64,000 bases of DNA, taken from positions 3,782,001-3,846,000 of the forward strand of contig JANTQA010000030.1 of the NCBI GenBank assembly GCA_027625915.1, given 5' to 3'. The notes under the pieces are model-generated. The model had not been told where the DNA came from and did no database searches. It saw only the letters and a list, made by a program, of their open reading frames with translations. Below, in pieces: positions 24,637 through 35,499 of this stretch; within the stretch, counting starts at the first letter, position 1, and every line of letters begins with the position of its first letter. The DNA is from Anaeramoeba flamelloides. Its lineage: Eukaryota; Metamonada; Anaeramoebidae. The position numbers and the translations under genes were made by a program.

Positions 24637-25804
24637 ACCTGAAAGAGTATAAAAATTAAACTGATCATCTTAAATCATTTTTTTGTTGTTTTTGATCTAA
24701 GTTATGGTTTTTTGTTATTTTTATTAAAAGAAAAAGAAAACAAATCTGGGGATGCAATACAAAAAGAATTAATGTGAAGGATAAAATTGATGAGTAGTTT
24801 TTTGGGGTTGTGAAAATGAACATGAATTTTCAAGTAATTTATGGTTGGAAGAATATTTGAGGAAAAGGGAAAAAATGGTTGAACACAAGAAACAAGGGAA
24901 AAGAAAACCAAAACAATCAAAAAAAAAAATGAAGAAGAAAAGACAACAACCATAATTTCAAAGAAAAAGAAAAACATGAAAGTTTCAACTCAGCCTTTAC
25001 TCAGATGTGTAATATAAAAAATAAATTCATAAGATGCATTCTTCTTTTTTTATTACAACCTTTTACTTTTTTTTTTTTTTCAAAAAATTTTCAGTTTGAT
25101 CCAACTTTTGTCAACTTTTTTTGACTAAAATAAAAATTAAATGCACACACTCGTAATTTAAATAAAATCTTTACTTTTATTTTTCTTCTTTTTAAAATTT
25201 AAAATATGTTTAAGTAAAAATTTTAGAAAATAATTCCTTTTTCAAAAAATGATTTTAAGGTACAAAGTCTCGATTAAATTTTTTTACCTAAATTTAAGTA
25301 CTACGTTTTTCGGTGAAAACAGTTAAATAATCCATAAAATTGCCCTTGAATAAGTTATGCAATCCAAGTAATATTTGTCCAAGAAGAATTTCTTTTTGAA
25401 AAAATGTGAAATTTTCAACAATTTTCACAATTTTTGTCTTGTTTGATCATTCTAAATTTTGATTTTAATATTTTAGAATATCCATTTCAAATCTATAAAC
25501 TCACAACAATTCATCTGGCTGTTCTACGTATTTTTTTAAATTTGCTTGTAGAGGTCTTAAAAGTTCTCAAATTTGAAATCAACTTGAAAATCACCATAAG
25601 GTATTTTTTGCAATTATTTTTTTTGTTATTTTCAATTTTCCTTTTCATTGAAAACTAAGAAAAATAGTCTTTGTGAAAAGGTAAAGATGACAAAAAATGT
25701 TTTTTTTTTTTTTTTGTCCAATTTCTTTGGTGTGAAAAAAATTTTTGAGAGGTGAAAGTGAAATAACACCTTAACTCAACCCCCTCAAGGGTGGGAACGT
25801 AGTC
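24637..25804 (+). repeat. ~1.2 kb composite repeat, copy 1
   Basis: Matches 44113-45318 along its length. The first part has TTGTTGTTTTTGATC, GTGAAGGATAAAATTGATGA, GGGGTTGTGAAAATGAACAT, GGTTGAACACAAGAAACAAG, CAGTTTGATCCAACTTTTGT. The second part (25298-25804) opens ACTACGTTTTTCGGTGAAAA and ends GGGTGGGAACGTAGTC, an inverted-end pair. On + the first part reads protein-like frames in both copies (CENEHEFSSNLWLEEYLRKR here; CENEHAFSSNLLLVEYL in copy 2; then FKEKEKHESFNSAFTQMC), so it probably carries a decayed coding segment of unknown family. Confidence 0.65.
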
Positions 25805-25904
25805 ATTAATAGAGATTGAGGAAATTTTTTGCCAATTACTTTTATTTGAAATACTCTGTTTATTTTCAATATTAAACATATTTATAGATTAGGTATCCTT
25901 AATT

Positions 25905-26305
25905 AAAAATTGGTCAAAAAAAAAATTCATTGATACTAGTCACTTAAGGGAATAAGGATATGACAATAATCGGAGAAAAATTGTATGAAGCTTTTTTTTA
26001 TTACACAACTCTTTCTTTCTTGTAAATTGGTTTAGTTTTTAGTGTAATTACAAGATTTAGATCCAATAATTTTCAATTTAAGGACCGAGTCATTAATATC
26101 AAAAACAATTTTCAGAACTGGAAAAAAAAAATTTGTAATTTTTATGAGTACCTAATAACAATCAAAAACCAACCAACCTGTGATAATGCATAATCTATCT
26201 CCAAAAATCAACAATCAAAAAAGAGAACAGTTTTAAAAAAAGCACCCAAGATCGATACACTTAATTTCCAGTTAGAATGATTAGAATATATAATTTTGAA
26301 AATAA
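25905..26305 (+). repeat. Dispersed repeat F, copy 1
   Basis: Related to 40300-40600 and, inverted, to 29440-29740. Shared words include TTTTTATGAG-ACCT/GCCT, AATCAAAAACCAACCAACCT, GATC-ATACACT-AATTTCCA and AATGATT. It directly follows the composite repeat, as the copy at 40.3 kb follows related sequence, so the two may once have moved together. Confidence 0.45.
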
Positions 26306-27124
26306 TTGTATTGATTTCCAAGTGTCATTTTTCAAACCTTTTCGAGATCTCGGACTTTTTTTAATTTTTTTTCATTTTTCTTCGAGTTATTTTTTTATCA
26401 AGAATGTTTACAAAATAGTTACTTTGTCTAATATAGAGAGTTACAAAATAACCAAAAATTAGATTAAATTGAATTAAATTGATTGTGTACCGTAGGAAAT
26501 CTGTTTGTTTTAAATTGAAGAAAATTAACCCTTTGGAAATTTGGGAACATGAAGCTATAAATTTTGTTTTTTTTTTTTATAAATTTGGTTTTTTTAGGAT
26601 TGAGAATACTTTTTAAACTTTTTTTTCAAAATTGAATTTTTTGACAATAGGAATAATTCTTAAATTTTTTTTCATATTATTTCAATTCTCTCAATCGATA
26701 GCTTTTAAATTAATTTTTTTTGATTAAATTTTTTTGCCAAATAAGATCCTCTCAGAAATTTTTTTTTTGTTATTTAATTTTTGTCAATCAAATGAATGAC
26801 AATTTCACAATATTTTTTTGGTTTCAAGTCACTCCATGAGTATGGAGCAAATAAAATGTTATTGACTAGACTCCTAAAAGTTTTTTCAATTTAAAATGTT
26901 AAAAAAATTGTATGAAAAAAATTTCTGTTTTTTGAAAGTTGGCAATTCTTTTTAATTTGGACAACTTTGGATAATTTCAAATGATTTTGAAAAATTTATG
27001 TTTCAACGATTTATACTTTATTTTTTTTTCTTTTTAACCATAAAAAAATATAATTTGAAAAAAAAAAATTTGAAACTCCAAATTGAATTTAATAAAACTA
27101 AGGTTTTATAATTTCTTTTAAAAT
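26306..27124. other. AT-rich spacer
   Basis: No gene supported. A 61-codon frame at 26277-26462 is AT-biased and has no recognisable features. Confidence 0.4.
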
Positions 27125-27501
27125 GTTATACTCCTTTTCAAATAGTGTGACTCACCTGGAATAATAAAATTTTTTAAAAAAATTATACTTTAGTATTCAA
27201 GAACAATTAATAACTAAATCTGATTTTTAATTCACTTTTAAGTCATTCTAAATATATAAAAACCCGAAATATTAAAAATTAAAAAAAATAAAACCTAAAA
27301 TTCAAAAAAAGTACTTCACAATTTTTGAAATGAGCATTATGAATTTTTTATTACTGAACTTTCACTGAAAAAAAAAGTTAACAACAAGATTTTTTACTGA
27401 ATAATTAAATACATTTTAAAAGACATTACAGAGTCTCGAAATTTTGTTAGTGATTATTTGTCTTTTCGAAGATCGATTTTTTTTTTCACATGATCTTTTG
27501 T

Positions 27502-27549
<48 letters not shown>

Positions 27550-27735
27550 AAAAAAAAAAAAAGAATAAGAAAAAAAAATTTGAAAAAACAAAACAAAAAT
27601 TTGCAAAATTAGAAAAAATGATTCTGATCCGAAAATTTAAAAATATTTTTTTGAAAAGAATACTGGAATAAACCCCCCCTAACAGCTTCCATAAACATTA
27701 TAAAGTGAGTTAAACTTTTTGAAAAAAAGTTTATA
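27125..27735. repeat. Poly(A)-centred dispersed repeat, copy 2
   Basis: Second copy of the element at 16515-17240, same orientation, with a shorter A run (about 27504-27547) at the equivalent place. The poly(A) is therefore an internal, length-variable part of the family rather than a 3' tail. Confidence 0.6.
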
Positions 27736-28459
27736 TATTAACTATTAAAAAATCTTATTTTTAAAAATTCTAATTTCTAAAAAAATTGAGAAAATTTGAA
27801 TGGCACCTAACATTGAAAGTGGCCGAAAATTAATTATACATTTTTTTTTTTTCAGAAATATAAAGTTTGTTCAGATATTTCTTTGATGATTATCAACTCT
27901 AATCCGAAGTTTATTATTTCTCTAATTTCTAAGCAATTGTATATTCATTGGTTCTGCAAAAAAAAAAAAAAAAAAAATGAATTTTTCATATTTAGCTAGG
28001 AAGATTTGATTGAAATGGAGTTTATATTATCTGAAACATCAAATAATGAATTTTAATTTCTAATACTTGAATTTTGAAATGGCATATATGCCTTATGTTA
28101 CAATGTCAGTACTATTTTATTTATTTTTTCTTTTGGGTATTTTGTTCAATAAAGCATTCCTTCAATTTTTAAATGAAGTGCTTTACCTTTTTCAAACATA
28201 TTTTTTTCAAAAATACCAACTTTGCAGTCTGTAATTTTTTTTCTCGTAAAAAAAATTTTAAGCTGATCAGTTTCAAAACAAAAGTTTTATAATTTGATGA
28301 GGAATGAATGGAATGGACTTGTTTTTGAAAATTAAAGAAATAAATTTCAAAAAAATTTTTAAAATGTGATTTGAGTCTGGTGATAATGTACTAAAATTAG
28401 CTATTGTTTTAGCAATAAATAAAACAATTCAAGAAGAAAAAGGTATCTAGTGGTTCTTT
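27736..28459. other. AT-rich spacer
   Basis: Nothing coding or structured recognised apart from an A run at 27960-27977. Confidence 0.35.
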
Positions 28460-28659
28460 TTAAATGACAATAAAGAAATAATGAGTCTTGAAGATGTAAT
28501 ACTTTATGTATTTCGGGTTGATTAGAGGACTTTTCTTTTTCTAAAAATGGATTATGAAATTTTAGGTTACATTTACAGTTCTTGAAAGATGAGAGCACCC
28601 ACGTATTTGTTTATCATTGGGTGTGTGCAAACCTCTCTGTACTAAAGCGAAATATGAGT
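28460..28659 (-). CDS. Two exon-like blocks, unrecognised
   Basis: Block 28577..28659 follows a strong T-rich acceptor (a run of T then AG) and reads SYFALVQRGLHTPNDKQIRG, then CSHLSRT, up to a GTAAAT donor. Block 28460..28540 follows a TTTTTAG acceptor and continues in phase with KKKSPLINPKYIKYYIFKTH before a stop. They lie directly downstream of the gene at 28741-29422 but do not join it in phase at the obvious sites. They may be its 3' exons with an unseen donor, or a neighbouring remnant. The plus strand is also open here, so strand is uncertain. Confidence 0.25.
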
Positions 28660-28740
28660 CTAAAAAAAAAAAAAATGAGAAATGGTGAATAAAATTTTAT
28701 TTTGGTAGTGAGCGGAAAACTTGATCAATGAAAACATTTT

Positions 28741-29422
28741 TTATCTTTGCCTTCTTTCTGGTTCTATTAACTTGATCTTCCCAATCATTTCAACAAACAA
28801 CTTAGCTCTACTAAATATTCCTTTTTTTTGATTATGAATCAATTTTAAGATTTGGGTAAAGAGTACATTATCCACGGATTCTAAGTCATATCTAAATTCT
28901 TTTTAATTTAGGTTTAATTAGGATTTGTATGATTTTGGTGGTATGTAGAAATAAGGTCTGGAAAAAATAAACGAAACTGTTTTCACAAGATTTTAAAAAA
29001 TATAAAAATAAAACCAAATTGATTAAAAAAATAGAAAAAAAAAAAGTCTTAAGGGTCTAGTCACTTACCGTAAAAATGCACCATACTCACAAGGTGACCT
29101 GGGACCCAAAAAGGGTTGTGAGATAGGCCTTCTTTTGGTTGACAAAATTCAAATAACAAAAAAAAAAATTCCATAGGATCTCTTTGACAAAAAATTCAAT
29201 GAAGAAAAAGAGTTCTCAATTTCAAAAAATCAAAATTTAAAAAAAAAATTCATCTTTTCTCATTTTCTTTTTCAAAAGAGGTTAAATTTCTTTAATTTAA
29301 AACAAATTGCTTTCTTGTATTTCGCAATCAATTTTATTCGATTTAGTCTGATTTGTGGTTATTTTAAAACCCTCGAAATTTGACCAAGTAAGGATTAGGT
29401 AATAGTCTTTCAATAAAAATAA
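28741..29422 (-). CDS. Hidden three-exon gene or its 3' end, unrecognised
   Basis: Exons 29304..29422, 29069..29181 and 28741..28898 join in phase (phases 0, 2, 1) with GTTTTA and GTAAGT donors and AG acceptors; introns are 122 and 170 bases. The product runs LFLLKDYYLILTWSNFEGFK, then QTKSNKIDCEIQESN, DPMEFFFLLFEF, SHNPFWVPGHLVSMVHFYE, FRYDLESVDNVLFTQILKLI and a basic end LIEPERRQR. Codons such as Trp, Gly and Pro are frequent compared with the flanks, which argues for real coding. I do not recognise a family. The first exon has a long pyrimidine-rich acceptor, so earlier exons are expected, but a hairpin repeat at 29470-29570 sits there. It may be a live gene or a decaying one. Confidence 0.4.
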
Positions 29423-29439
29423 CTCATTTGAAAAAAGAA

Positions 29440-29740
29440 AAAAAAGAAAAAAAAAGTCACCTAGATCTCAAAAAGCGCCAAAGAGCGACACTTCAAAACT
29501 GACATAGTTGTTTTCAGAATTGTAATTCACAATCATTCTAATTGGAAATTGAGTGTCTCTCTTTGGCGCTTTTTTCTAAAAATGTCCTCATTTTTGGTTG
29601 TTGATTTTTCGAGATTGATCGTACATCATAGGTTGGTTGGTTTTTGATTGGTGTTAGGTCCTCAATAAAATTACTAAAAAGTTTTTTTCCATTTCAGAAT
29701 AAAAAATTTCACCGTAATGACTCGACCCTTAAGAGTAATT
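29440..29740 (-). repeat. Dispersed repeat F, copy 3, with terminal hairpin
   Basis: Inverted relative to the copies at 25.9 and 40.3 kb. The stretch 29470-29575 is itself a foldback: AAAAAGCGCCAAAGAG at one end and CTCTTTGGCGCTTTTT at the other, around ~75 bases. The other copies keep one side of this hairpin (AAAAGTACCAAAGATC at 40.5 kb). Confidence 0.5.
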
Positions 29741-29751
29741 ATATTACAATA

Positions 29752-29783
<32 letters not shown>

Positions 29784-30095
29784 CAAAAAAAGTATTGTCT
29801 ATTATGTAATATTTTTTTTATTTTTATTTTATTAAAAAAATCTCTATAAATAAATTTTATGAACATTTTTTCATTAATAATTTATCTTTAAATTAATCAA
29901 TTTATTTTTTTTTTTTTTTGCTTTATTTTATTAATTAAATTGACCAGGTTTTAATTAATATTTAAGTACTTGTTTTTTTTAACAAAAAAAAAATATAATA
30001 AAATTGATATCAAAACTAAAGATAATTCAAACATTAATGAAAAAAATCAAAAACCTAAACATTGTAATTTCTGATCAAGGTCAGAAGTATAATAG

Positions 30096-32303
30096 CTAAT
30101 TGTCTCTGGAAACCCATTCTACTGCATTTGCGATCATAACTCTCCCATCTGGGTTAAGCCAATGGCTGTATCTTCCTCTGTCTGGATAACAGTTGCCTGA
30201 AACGGGGTGAAAATTTAAAACGACGATTTTGCCAAAGTTTGATTTAATTTTGCGAACCCAACTGATTAGGGGGATGCCGTCTGACCATTTGGCGACTAAT
30301 TGCCCCTCAGAGTTTATCGGTAATTTGAACCTACAGTGTATCCGATAACTTTTTGTGCCGCCATCAAAGTTCTCAATATTTTTGATTAAAGGGTGGTTCG
30401 CTTCAAGGACGTTGCCCAGCTTTGCCCTTTTTAAGGAGATCAGTTTGCCTTTCCGGAAGGGCAAAAACTCTTTTGACACAATTCTTCCTTGCAATTGTGC
30501 GAGTTTCCATTTGAAAGGGTTCTTGATCATTGTGCGATAGGTTGATAAGACTAAGCCGCCACCATCTTCGACATATTGCGCCAAAACGTTGCCGATCGTT
30601 CTCGCGTCTTTGAGCGGCGCGGTTGTTGAGTACATGAAAATGCTATCATATTTTTTAATTTGCCCAAAGCTTGGGGTTTCTTTTGAGCAGTTGAATATTT
30701 CAATATTCTTAATCCCATATGTTGATATTGAAAAAACCACATCCTGCTGGTGTTCAAGGTTGCTGTCGGTTGTTAGTAAAAGTATTTGTAATGATTCAAT
30801 TGTTTTTGTTTTTTTTTGGTTGATGTTTTTTTTCAAATTGATCAACGAAACTGCAACTGGTAAAGAAGACGAAAATAAGAAGTCTTGTTTTTTGAGAGTG
30901 TGTTTGTCGTTTTTTTGTTTGTTGAGGTTATTGCTTTGAGAGCCCTGATTGTTACTGGTCTCCTTTTCCTTTTCCTTTTCCTTTCCCTTTTCCTTTACGT
31001 TTCCCTTGTCCTTTTCTTTTTCTGTTTTATTGAATTTATTATAAATCCCGTTCTTGTTCTCGAGGTATTTTTTTTCTCTTAATAAATTTATATTTGAATT
31101 CTTGATCTTTTGATTTATATATTGTTGGCTAAAGAAAAAATGATCTGTATTTGTGATATTATTTTTCTGATCGCTGTTTGTTGTTCCGATCCTTGAATTT
31201 GTTTGTTGTCTCTGAACGGGGAAATATGACGGACTTGGGCTCATAAATGGCAATTGGCTTTGTTTTGGAAACATGGGGTTATTCATTTGATGATAAAGAG
31301 GCTTGTTCATCAAATAGTTAATTGCTTGCCCTTGATCACTCAGCTTTTGCTGTGGCTCTGGTTGCTTTGTGCTTTGGGGTTGTGTGCTTCCTAACATTTG
31401 ACTAGGGAGGAAATTGCCTGTATTTACTTCCCCTTGGTGCCGAGGGGTATTCCCCTGAAAAGGAACTTGCTGATTGAAATCCAAATGACAACTTTGGTTA
31501 ATATGGAAATTATAATTCAATAGCTTGGGAAACATTTTGTAAACGTTGTATAGTTTAAGCCCTATTTGTTCGAGCAGCGGGCTAACAAATTCTTCTATAT
31601 GCTTTCTGTTTGCTGTTTGATCTATATTATTGTTGACGTTGATGTTGTTGATGTTGTTGTTGATGCTGCTGTTGCTGTTGTTTTTGATAAGGAGATAATT
31701 CGCTCGTTCAAATAGCCGAATAAATAATTCTTCCTCCTGTTGATCGATTGACGCCTTGACTTTTTCTAAAAGCTGGACAATGATCTTGTTTGGGACACAA
31801 TTGAAGCTTGTTGGCAGATGTTTTATCTTCTCGAAATTGTCAATTAGAAAACGCAGCATTTTCGCTTGATTTTTTTCCTTTCCAAAGACCAAGGGCTCCT
31901 GGGATGCTTGCAAAAAGTTCGCACAATTGATATTCTCGACAATGTAATCTACAACTTGGTCAACTAATTGAGAAACTTCGAATTTCTTTGCAACCAATAG
32001 GATTGTAAAGCAATTGGACTTGTTCAATTCAATTTTTTCAACATAAAAATAATTTAGGATTTGTGAAAAGATTGTTGGCGAGATGTCATTCAAAATTATT
32101 TTGGAAACTATTTTGGTCTGGCTTTTCCAGTTTGGTGGGTAAAATAATTTCTTAAAAAAGTTTGAAGATAATGACAAAATTAGTCTGTGTGCATAAAATT
32201 TGCTCATTTTTTTTGTTTCTTCGCTTTCCACGATCAATTCTACATCGGATCTTGATTTTTCATTGAAGATGTCACGAATACTTTGAATTAAATGGGTTGA
32301 CAT
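30096..32303 (-). CDS. BTB-BACK protein fused to a GATase-like domain
   Basis: A single frame of 735 residues. Residues ~10-125 are a BTB/POZ domain (SDVELIVESEE, FYAHRLILSLSSNFFKKLF, ILNYFYVEKIELN, LLVAKKFEVSQLVDQVVDYI), a fold that mediates dimers and can bind CUL3. A BACK-like helical part follows (NCANFLQASQEPLVFGKEK) to ~205. Residues ~210-490 are Asn/Gln-rich linker with a KEKE tract. Residues ~500-735 look like a class I glutamine-amidotransferase-like (ThuA-type) fold: SLQILLLTTDS, KYDSIFMYSTTAP, LAQYVEDGGGLVLSTY, NHPLIKNIENFDGGTKSYRI, WVRKIKSNFGKIVVLNFHPV and HWLNPDGRVMIANAVEWV. No nucleophile Cys is seen in the GGGLVLSTY turn, so it may bind rather than hydrolyse. The BTB call is firm; the C-terminal fold is by pattern only. 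Confidence 0.75.
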   Translation of the reverse strand: MSTHLIQSIRDIFNEKSRSDVELIVESEETKKMSKFYAHRLILSLSSNFFKKLFYPPNWKSQTKIVSKIILNDISPTIFSQILNYFYVEKIELNKSNCFTILLVAKKFEVSQLVDQVVDYIVENINCANFLQASQEPLVFGKEKNQAKMLRFLIDNFEKIKHLPTSFNCVPNKIIVQLLEKVKASIDQQEEELFIRLFERANYLLIKNNSNSSINNNINNINVNNNIDQTANRKHIEEFVSPLLEQIGLKLYNVYKMFPKLLNYNFHINQSCHLDFNQQVPFQGNTPRHQGEVNTGNFLPSQMLGSTQPQSTKQPEPQQKLSDQGQAINYLMNKPLYHQMNNPMFPKQSQLPFMSPSPSYFPVQRQQTNSRIGTTNSDQKNNITNTDHFFFSQQYINQKIKNSNINLLREKKYLENKNGIYNKFNKTEKEKDKGNVKEKGKEKEKEKETSNNQGSQSNNLNKQKNDKHTLKKQDFLFSSSLPVAVSLINLKKNINQKKTKTIESLQILLLTTDSNLEHQQDVVFSISTYGIKNIEIFNCSKETPSFGQIKKYDSIFMYSTTAPLKDARTIGNVLAQYVEDGGGLVLSTYRTMIKNPFKWKLAQLQGRIVSKEFLPFRKGKLISLKRAKLGNVLEANHPLIKNIENFDGGTKSYRIHCRFKLPINSEGQLVAKWSDGIPLISWVRKIKSNFGKIVVLNFHPVSGNCYPDRGRYSHWLNPDGRVMIANAVEWVSRDN

Positions 32304-34480
32304 TCAATAAGAATTCAGACTACAGTCATAAAATAATTGATTTGGTGAGGTAGGTTGAAAAAAAAAAAATCTCTTGTTTATATTAATTAGGAATTTTTTT
32401 TTTTTTGTTAAAAAAGAAATTTGAAAATGAAAAATATTTTCCTTCCAAACAAAAAAAAAATAAAATAAAAAAGTAAGAAACATACAAACTCTTTTGTGAT
32501 TTAATCATATCGAATGTGTTAGCAATTTTAAAGAAATTTGGATTTGTGTCATTTGTTGCTTCTTTGAGTTTGCGAATATATTTTTGACAAAAGTTCTGAA
32601 TTAAAAATTTTTTTTTCTTTTTTTCCATCTGATTTATTTTCTCTTTTGAGCCAAGAAAAGAAACTCAATTCCGTTTGGATGAGTTTTAACACTTTACAAA
32701 AAAAAAATTGTTGAAAAAATCTTATACAGTTTTTTTGTATTCTAAAAATTCTTCTTTTTTGGGAGACACCCTTGAACCCAAGCCGTTGGTTGTTTTTGTG
32801 TCTTTGTCCTGATAATTGATCGAGAATAATTTTTTTTCCAAATCTTTTTTGAATGAGAAAATTTGTTATTGACAAGTGAATTGCGTTTAAAAATTTATTT
32901 TACATTTTTGCTTTTCAAATTTAATATCAGAATTTCTAGTTCTTGTTTGACAACTCAAATACGTTTATTCTCAAAACATGTTTGTTGACAGATTTTTGAA
33001 GGTTAAAATTTTTTTTTAGTTTTTAAATTCATTGCTAATTTTCGAAACAGACAGCATAGTTTCAAAAAATTACTTCCAATTTGACAAATTTTGTTTTTCT
33101 TTTTAGCCAAATCATTTTTCGATTTGTCTGTGAATTGTCAAATTTAAAATCAAAAAAAATTCGCCAAACTGTACTTGAAAAAGCATTTGGAAAATTGAAA
33201 AAAAATAATCAAAAGGAATTAATTTTTCATTCTTTTTCACTTTCTTAATAAAAATCTAAGTTTCAAAAATGACCAACGTTTGTTCTTTTTAGATTTTCAT
33301 TTTTCCTCTCATGTTGTTTCTCAAATTATTAATTTTCAACAAAAAAAAATTTTTTTTTCAGATTTTTTCGAAAAAAAACATTTTTCAAATTCAATCATCT
33401 TTTGGAGTTGACAATGATCAGACACTTCACCCACTTTTTAATTTTTGTTTTTTTATTCTTCAAAAGTCAATTCTCAGACACATTAAAATCGATATTTGCT
33501 GAAAAATTCTAACTTTGAATTCAAACTAATATATTGGTCTTTTGTAAAAACTCTACCTTTTCACTTTTTTAAGTCTAACAAAACCAACCTGAAAGAGAGA
33601 AAGTTACTTAATGCTTTCAGTTTTGAAAAAAAAATTTTTCCAAATAAGTACCTTTTGTACAATTCTTCAATGCTTTTTTTCTATTTTGGTGATAATTTAA
33701 ATCCTGGTTCATATTTGATTGATTCCATGTAATTTTTAAATTGAAATTTCACTCAGTGTTACTGAAACTAACACGAACCTCATCTTGTTAGCCTTTTGAA
33801 ATCGATTCTAAACTTATTCTAGTGATTTTTTTATTTTTAATCAGCAAAAATATATTTTGTTGTCTATTAATCTGAAAAAACAATTTGTAATTGATTTAAA
33901 AGTAATCAAACCAATTTTTTGTTCAATTTCCATCTTTTTATAATTCTGTTGTAATTTTTTGTAAAAAATTCTAGTTCAAATTCAGATTTCAAAAATTACA
34001 AAATTTTTCTTGATTATTCGAATGTAAACCAAAAAATTTGTTACACCAAAAGGAGATAACTTCATTATAAACTGAAAATAATCTCTAATAATTTTATCAA
34101 ATAGGAGATTAAAAAAAATTTTTCAATTCAGAAAAACAAAATAACTATTTTAAAAAAATTTCAAATAATTGTTGTTCTGTATTTAATGACTATATTTTCA
34201 ATATACATCAACGAACATATTTATTTCAAGACTTGATGGTATTTGAATTATAAATAGGAAAAATTTTCAATTCATTTTCAATTTTTTTATTTTTCATAAA
34301 GAGTTTTTACCACAAATTACAAGCTACTTCTTTGGGAACTCGATTTTTAAGATAGTAAAATATGGAAAAGGAAGTATTAAATTTTCCCAGTTTTAATCCG
34401 AATACCAGTAAAATTGTTTTTTAAATGTAATGGAATGACAAAATCCAATATCTTTTTAGGTTGTTTAAAAAATGAAAATT
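32304..34480. other. Gene-poor AT-rich stretch
   Basis: Small frames at 32383-32628 and 32549-32875 (-) and 33311-33732 (+) are present but have biased composition and no recognisable domains. The first could be a 5' exon of the BTB gene (a GTATGT donor lies near 32487), but it does not join it in phase. No RNA gene seen. Confidence 0.35.
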
Positions 34481-34489
34481 ACTATTTGT

Positions 34490-34700
34490 TTTAAAATAAA
34501 GGGATCAAAATTTTCATTCAGCTTTCCAAAAAAAGATTTTAATAATAATGCTACATTTGGAACTTTTGTTTCTTAAAATCAGCTAAACCATTAATTTCCC
34601 TCTGAGAATTGGGACTTTTGATGTTTGATATTAATTATTGAGAGATGTGTTTTTAGGAAAGCTAAATGAAAATTTGGATCTTTTTATTTTGCAATTAACA
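34490..34700. repeat. Inverted-repeat unit
   Basis: GATCAAAATTTTCATTCAGC and, ~190 bases on, the reverse complement form GCTAAATGAAAATTTGGATC. A similar pair (AAGATTTTCATTCAACTTTC / GAATGAAAATTTTG) lies inside the TIR element at 52010-52785, so it is a small dispersed foldback family. Confidence 0.5.
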
Positions 34701-34739
34701 GTATATTGATGTCATCCAGTTCTTCCCTCTTGAACTTTC

Positions 34740-35400
34740 GAGATAAAATTAATTTTTTCAAAAGGGATATACAGTCATTTAAATTTATTGAGGGACATTA
34801 AAGAAATCCCTTCCGAACGAACCATCCAAACACACAACAAACTTCGTCCTTTCATTCTAGTTCTTAGTATTACGATCCTTTATCCAAAGATCGTAAAAAT
34901 TTTTGCAAATAATGTTTTTTTTTTATTTTAAATACTCCCTTACTAAAAAGTCAAAGTGGAGAAAGGTGTTGATTTAGGATAATTGTGTTTGGTTTTATCT
35001 GCTTATTCGTCCCAAAGTGTAAATAACTGACAAAACAAAAAGAATAGAATAAATCTCTTCTTTGCTGGAGTAAGAAAAAATTAAATTTAAAATTCCAAGT
35101 TTGACAAAACTATTACTTTAATTACCCTGCAATCATTATTCTAAAAATTTATTCACAATATAACCAACACACAAGAACTTTTAATAATTTGGATCCTGTT
35201 GTTCTTATTGTTGCTCGACGAACCTCGATTTTTAAAAAGTCTCTAGTCGAGATTAATGGTCGATTTTTAGGTAAAAATTTTTAGATGGAGGTGACAATGA
35301 ATTTTCAGTTAAATTCAACTTTAAGATATTTATTTGAATATACAAAAACTAATACTTTTGAAAAGACTCTATTCATTAAAAAAAAAATCGAATATTGAAA
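34740..35400 (+). pseudogene. Coding vestige on plus strand, unrecognised
   Basis: Three stretches read as ordinary protein. 34736-34925: KLIFSKGIYSHLNLLRDIKE, IPSERTIQTHNKLRPFILVL, with a possible GTAAAA donor after KI. About 35103-35272: NYPAIIILKIYSQYNQHTRT, FNNLDPVVLIVARRTSIFKK, SLVEINGRFL. From 35286: MEVTMNFQLNSTLRYLFEYT. Base composition is richer in G+C than the flanks. The stretches do not join cleanly at normal-length introns, so this is either a decaying gene or one with introns I cannot place. No family recognised. Confidence 0.3.
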
Positions 35401-35499
35401 AAATAACTCATGATAAATATTGGAGGTACAACGTTTTCAAGGATTAAAAAGAATATAGTTTATCTTATGATTTTTACTCTATACTTTTAAATTCCAAAA

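Noticed and set aside
28579-28677. Plus-strand reading FLKDESTHVFVYHWVCANLS that looks a little like an F-box
   Set aside because: Antisense to a minus-strand block with a stronger acceptor and donor; joining it upstream needs a 33-base intron and gives no start.
32383-32875. Minus-strand frames upstream of the BTB gene, with a GTATGT donor
   Set aside because: They do not join the BTB frame in phase, overlap one another in different frames and have no recognisable domain.
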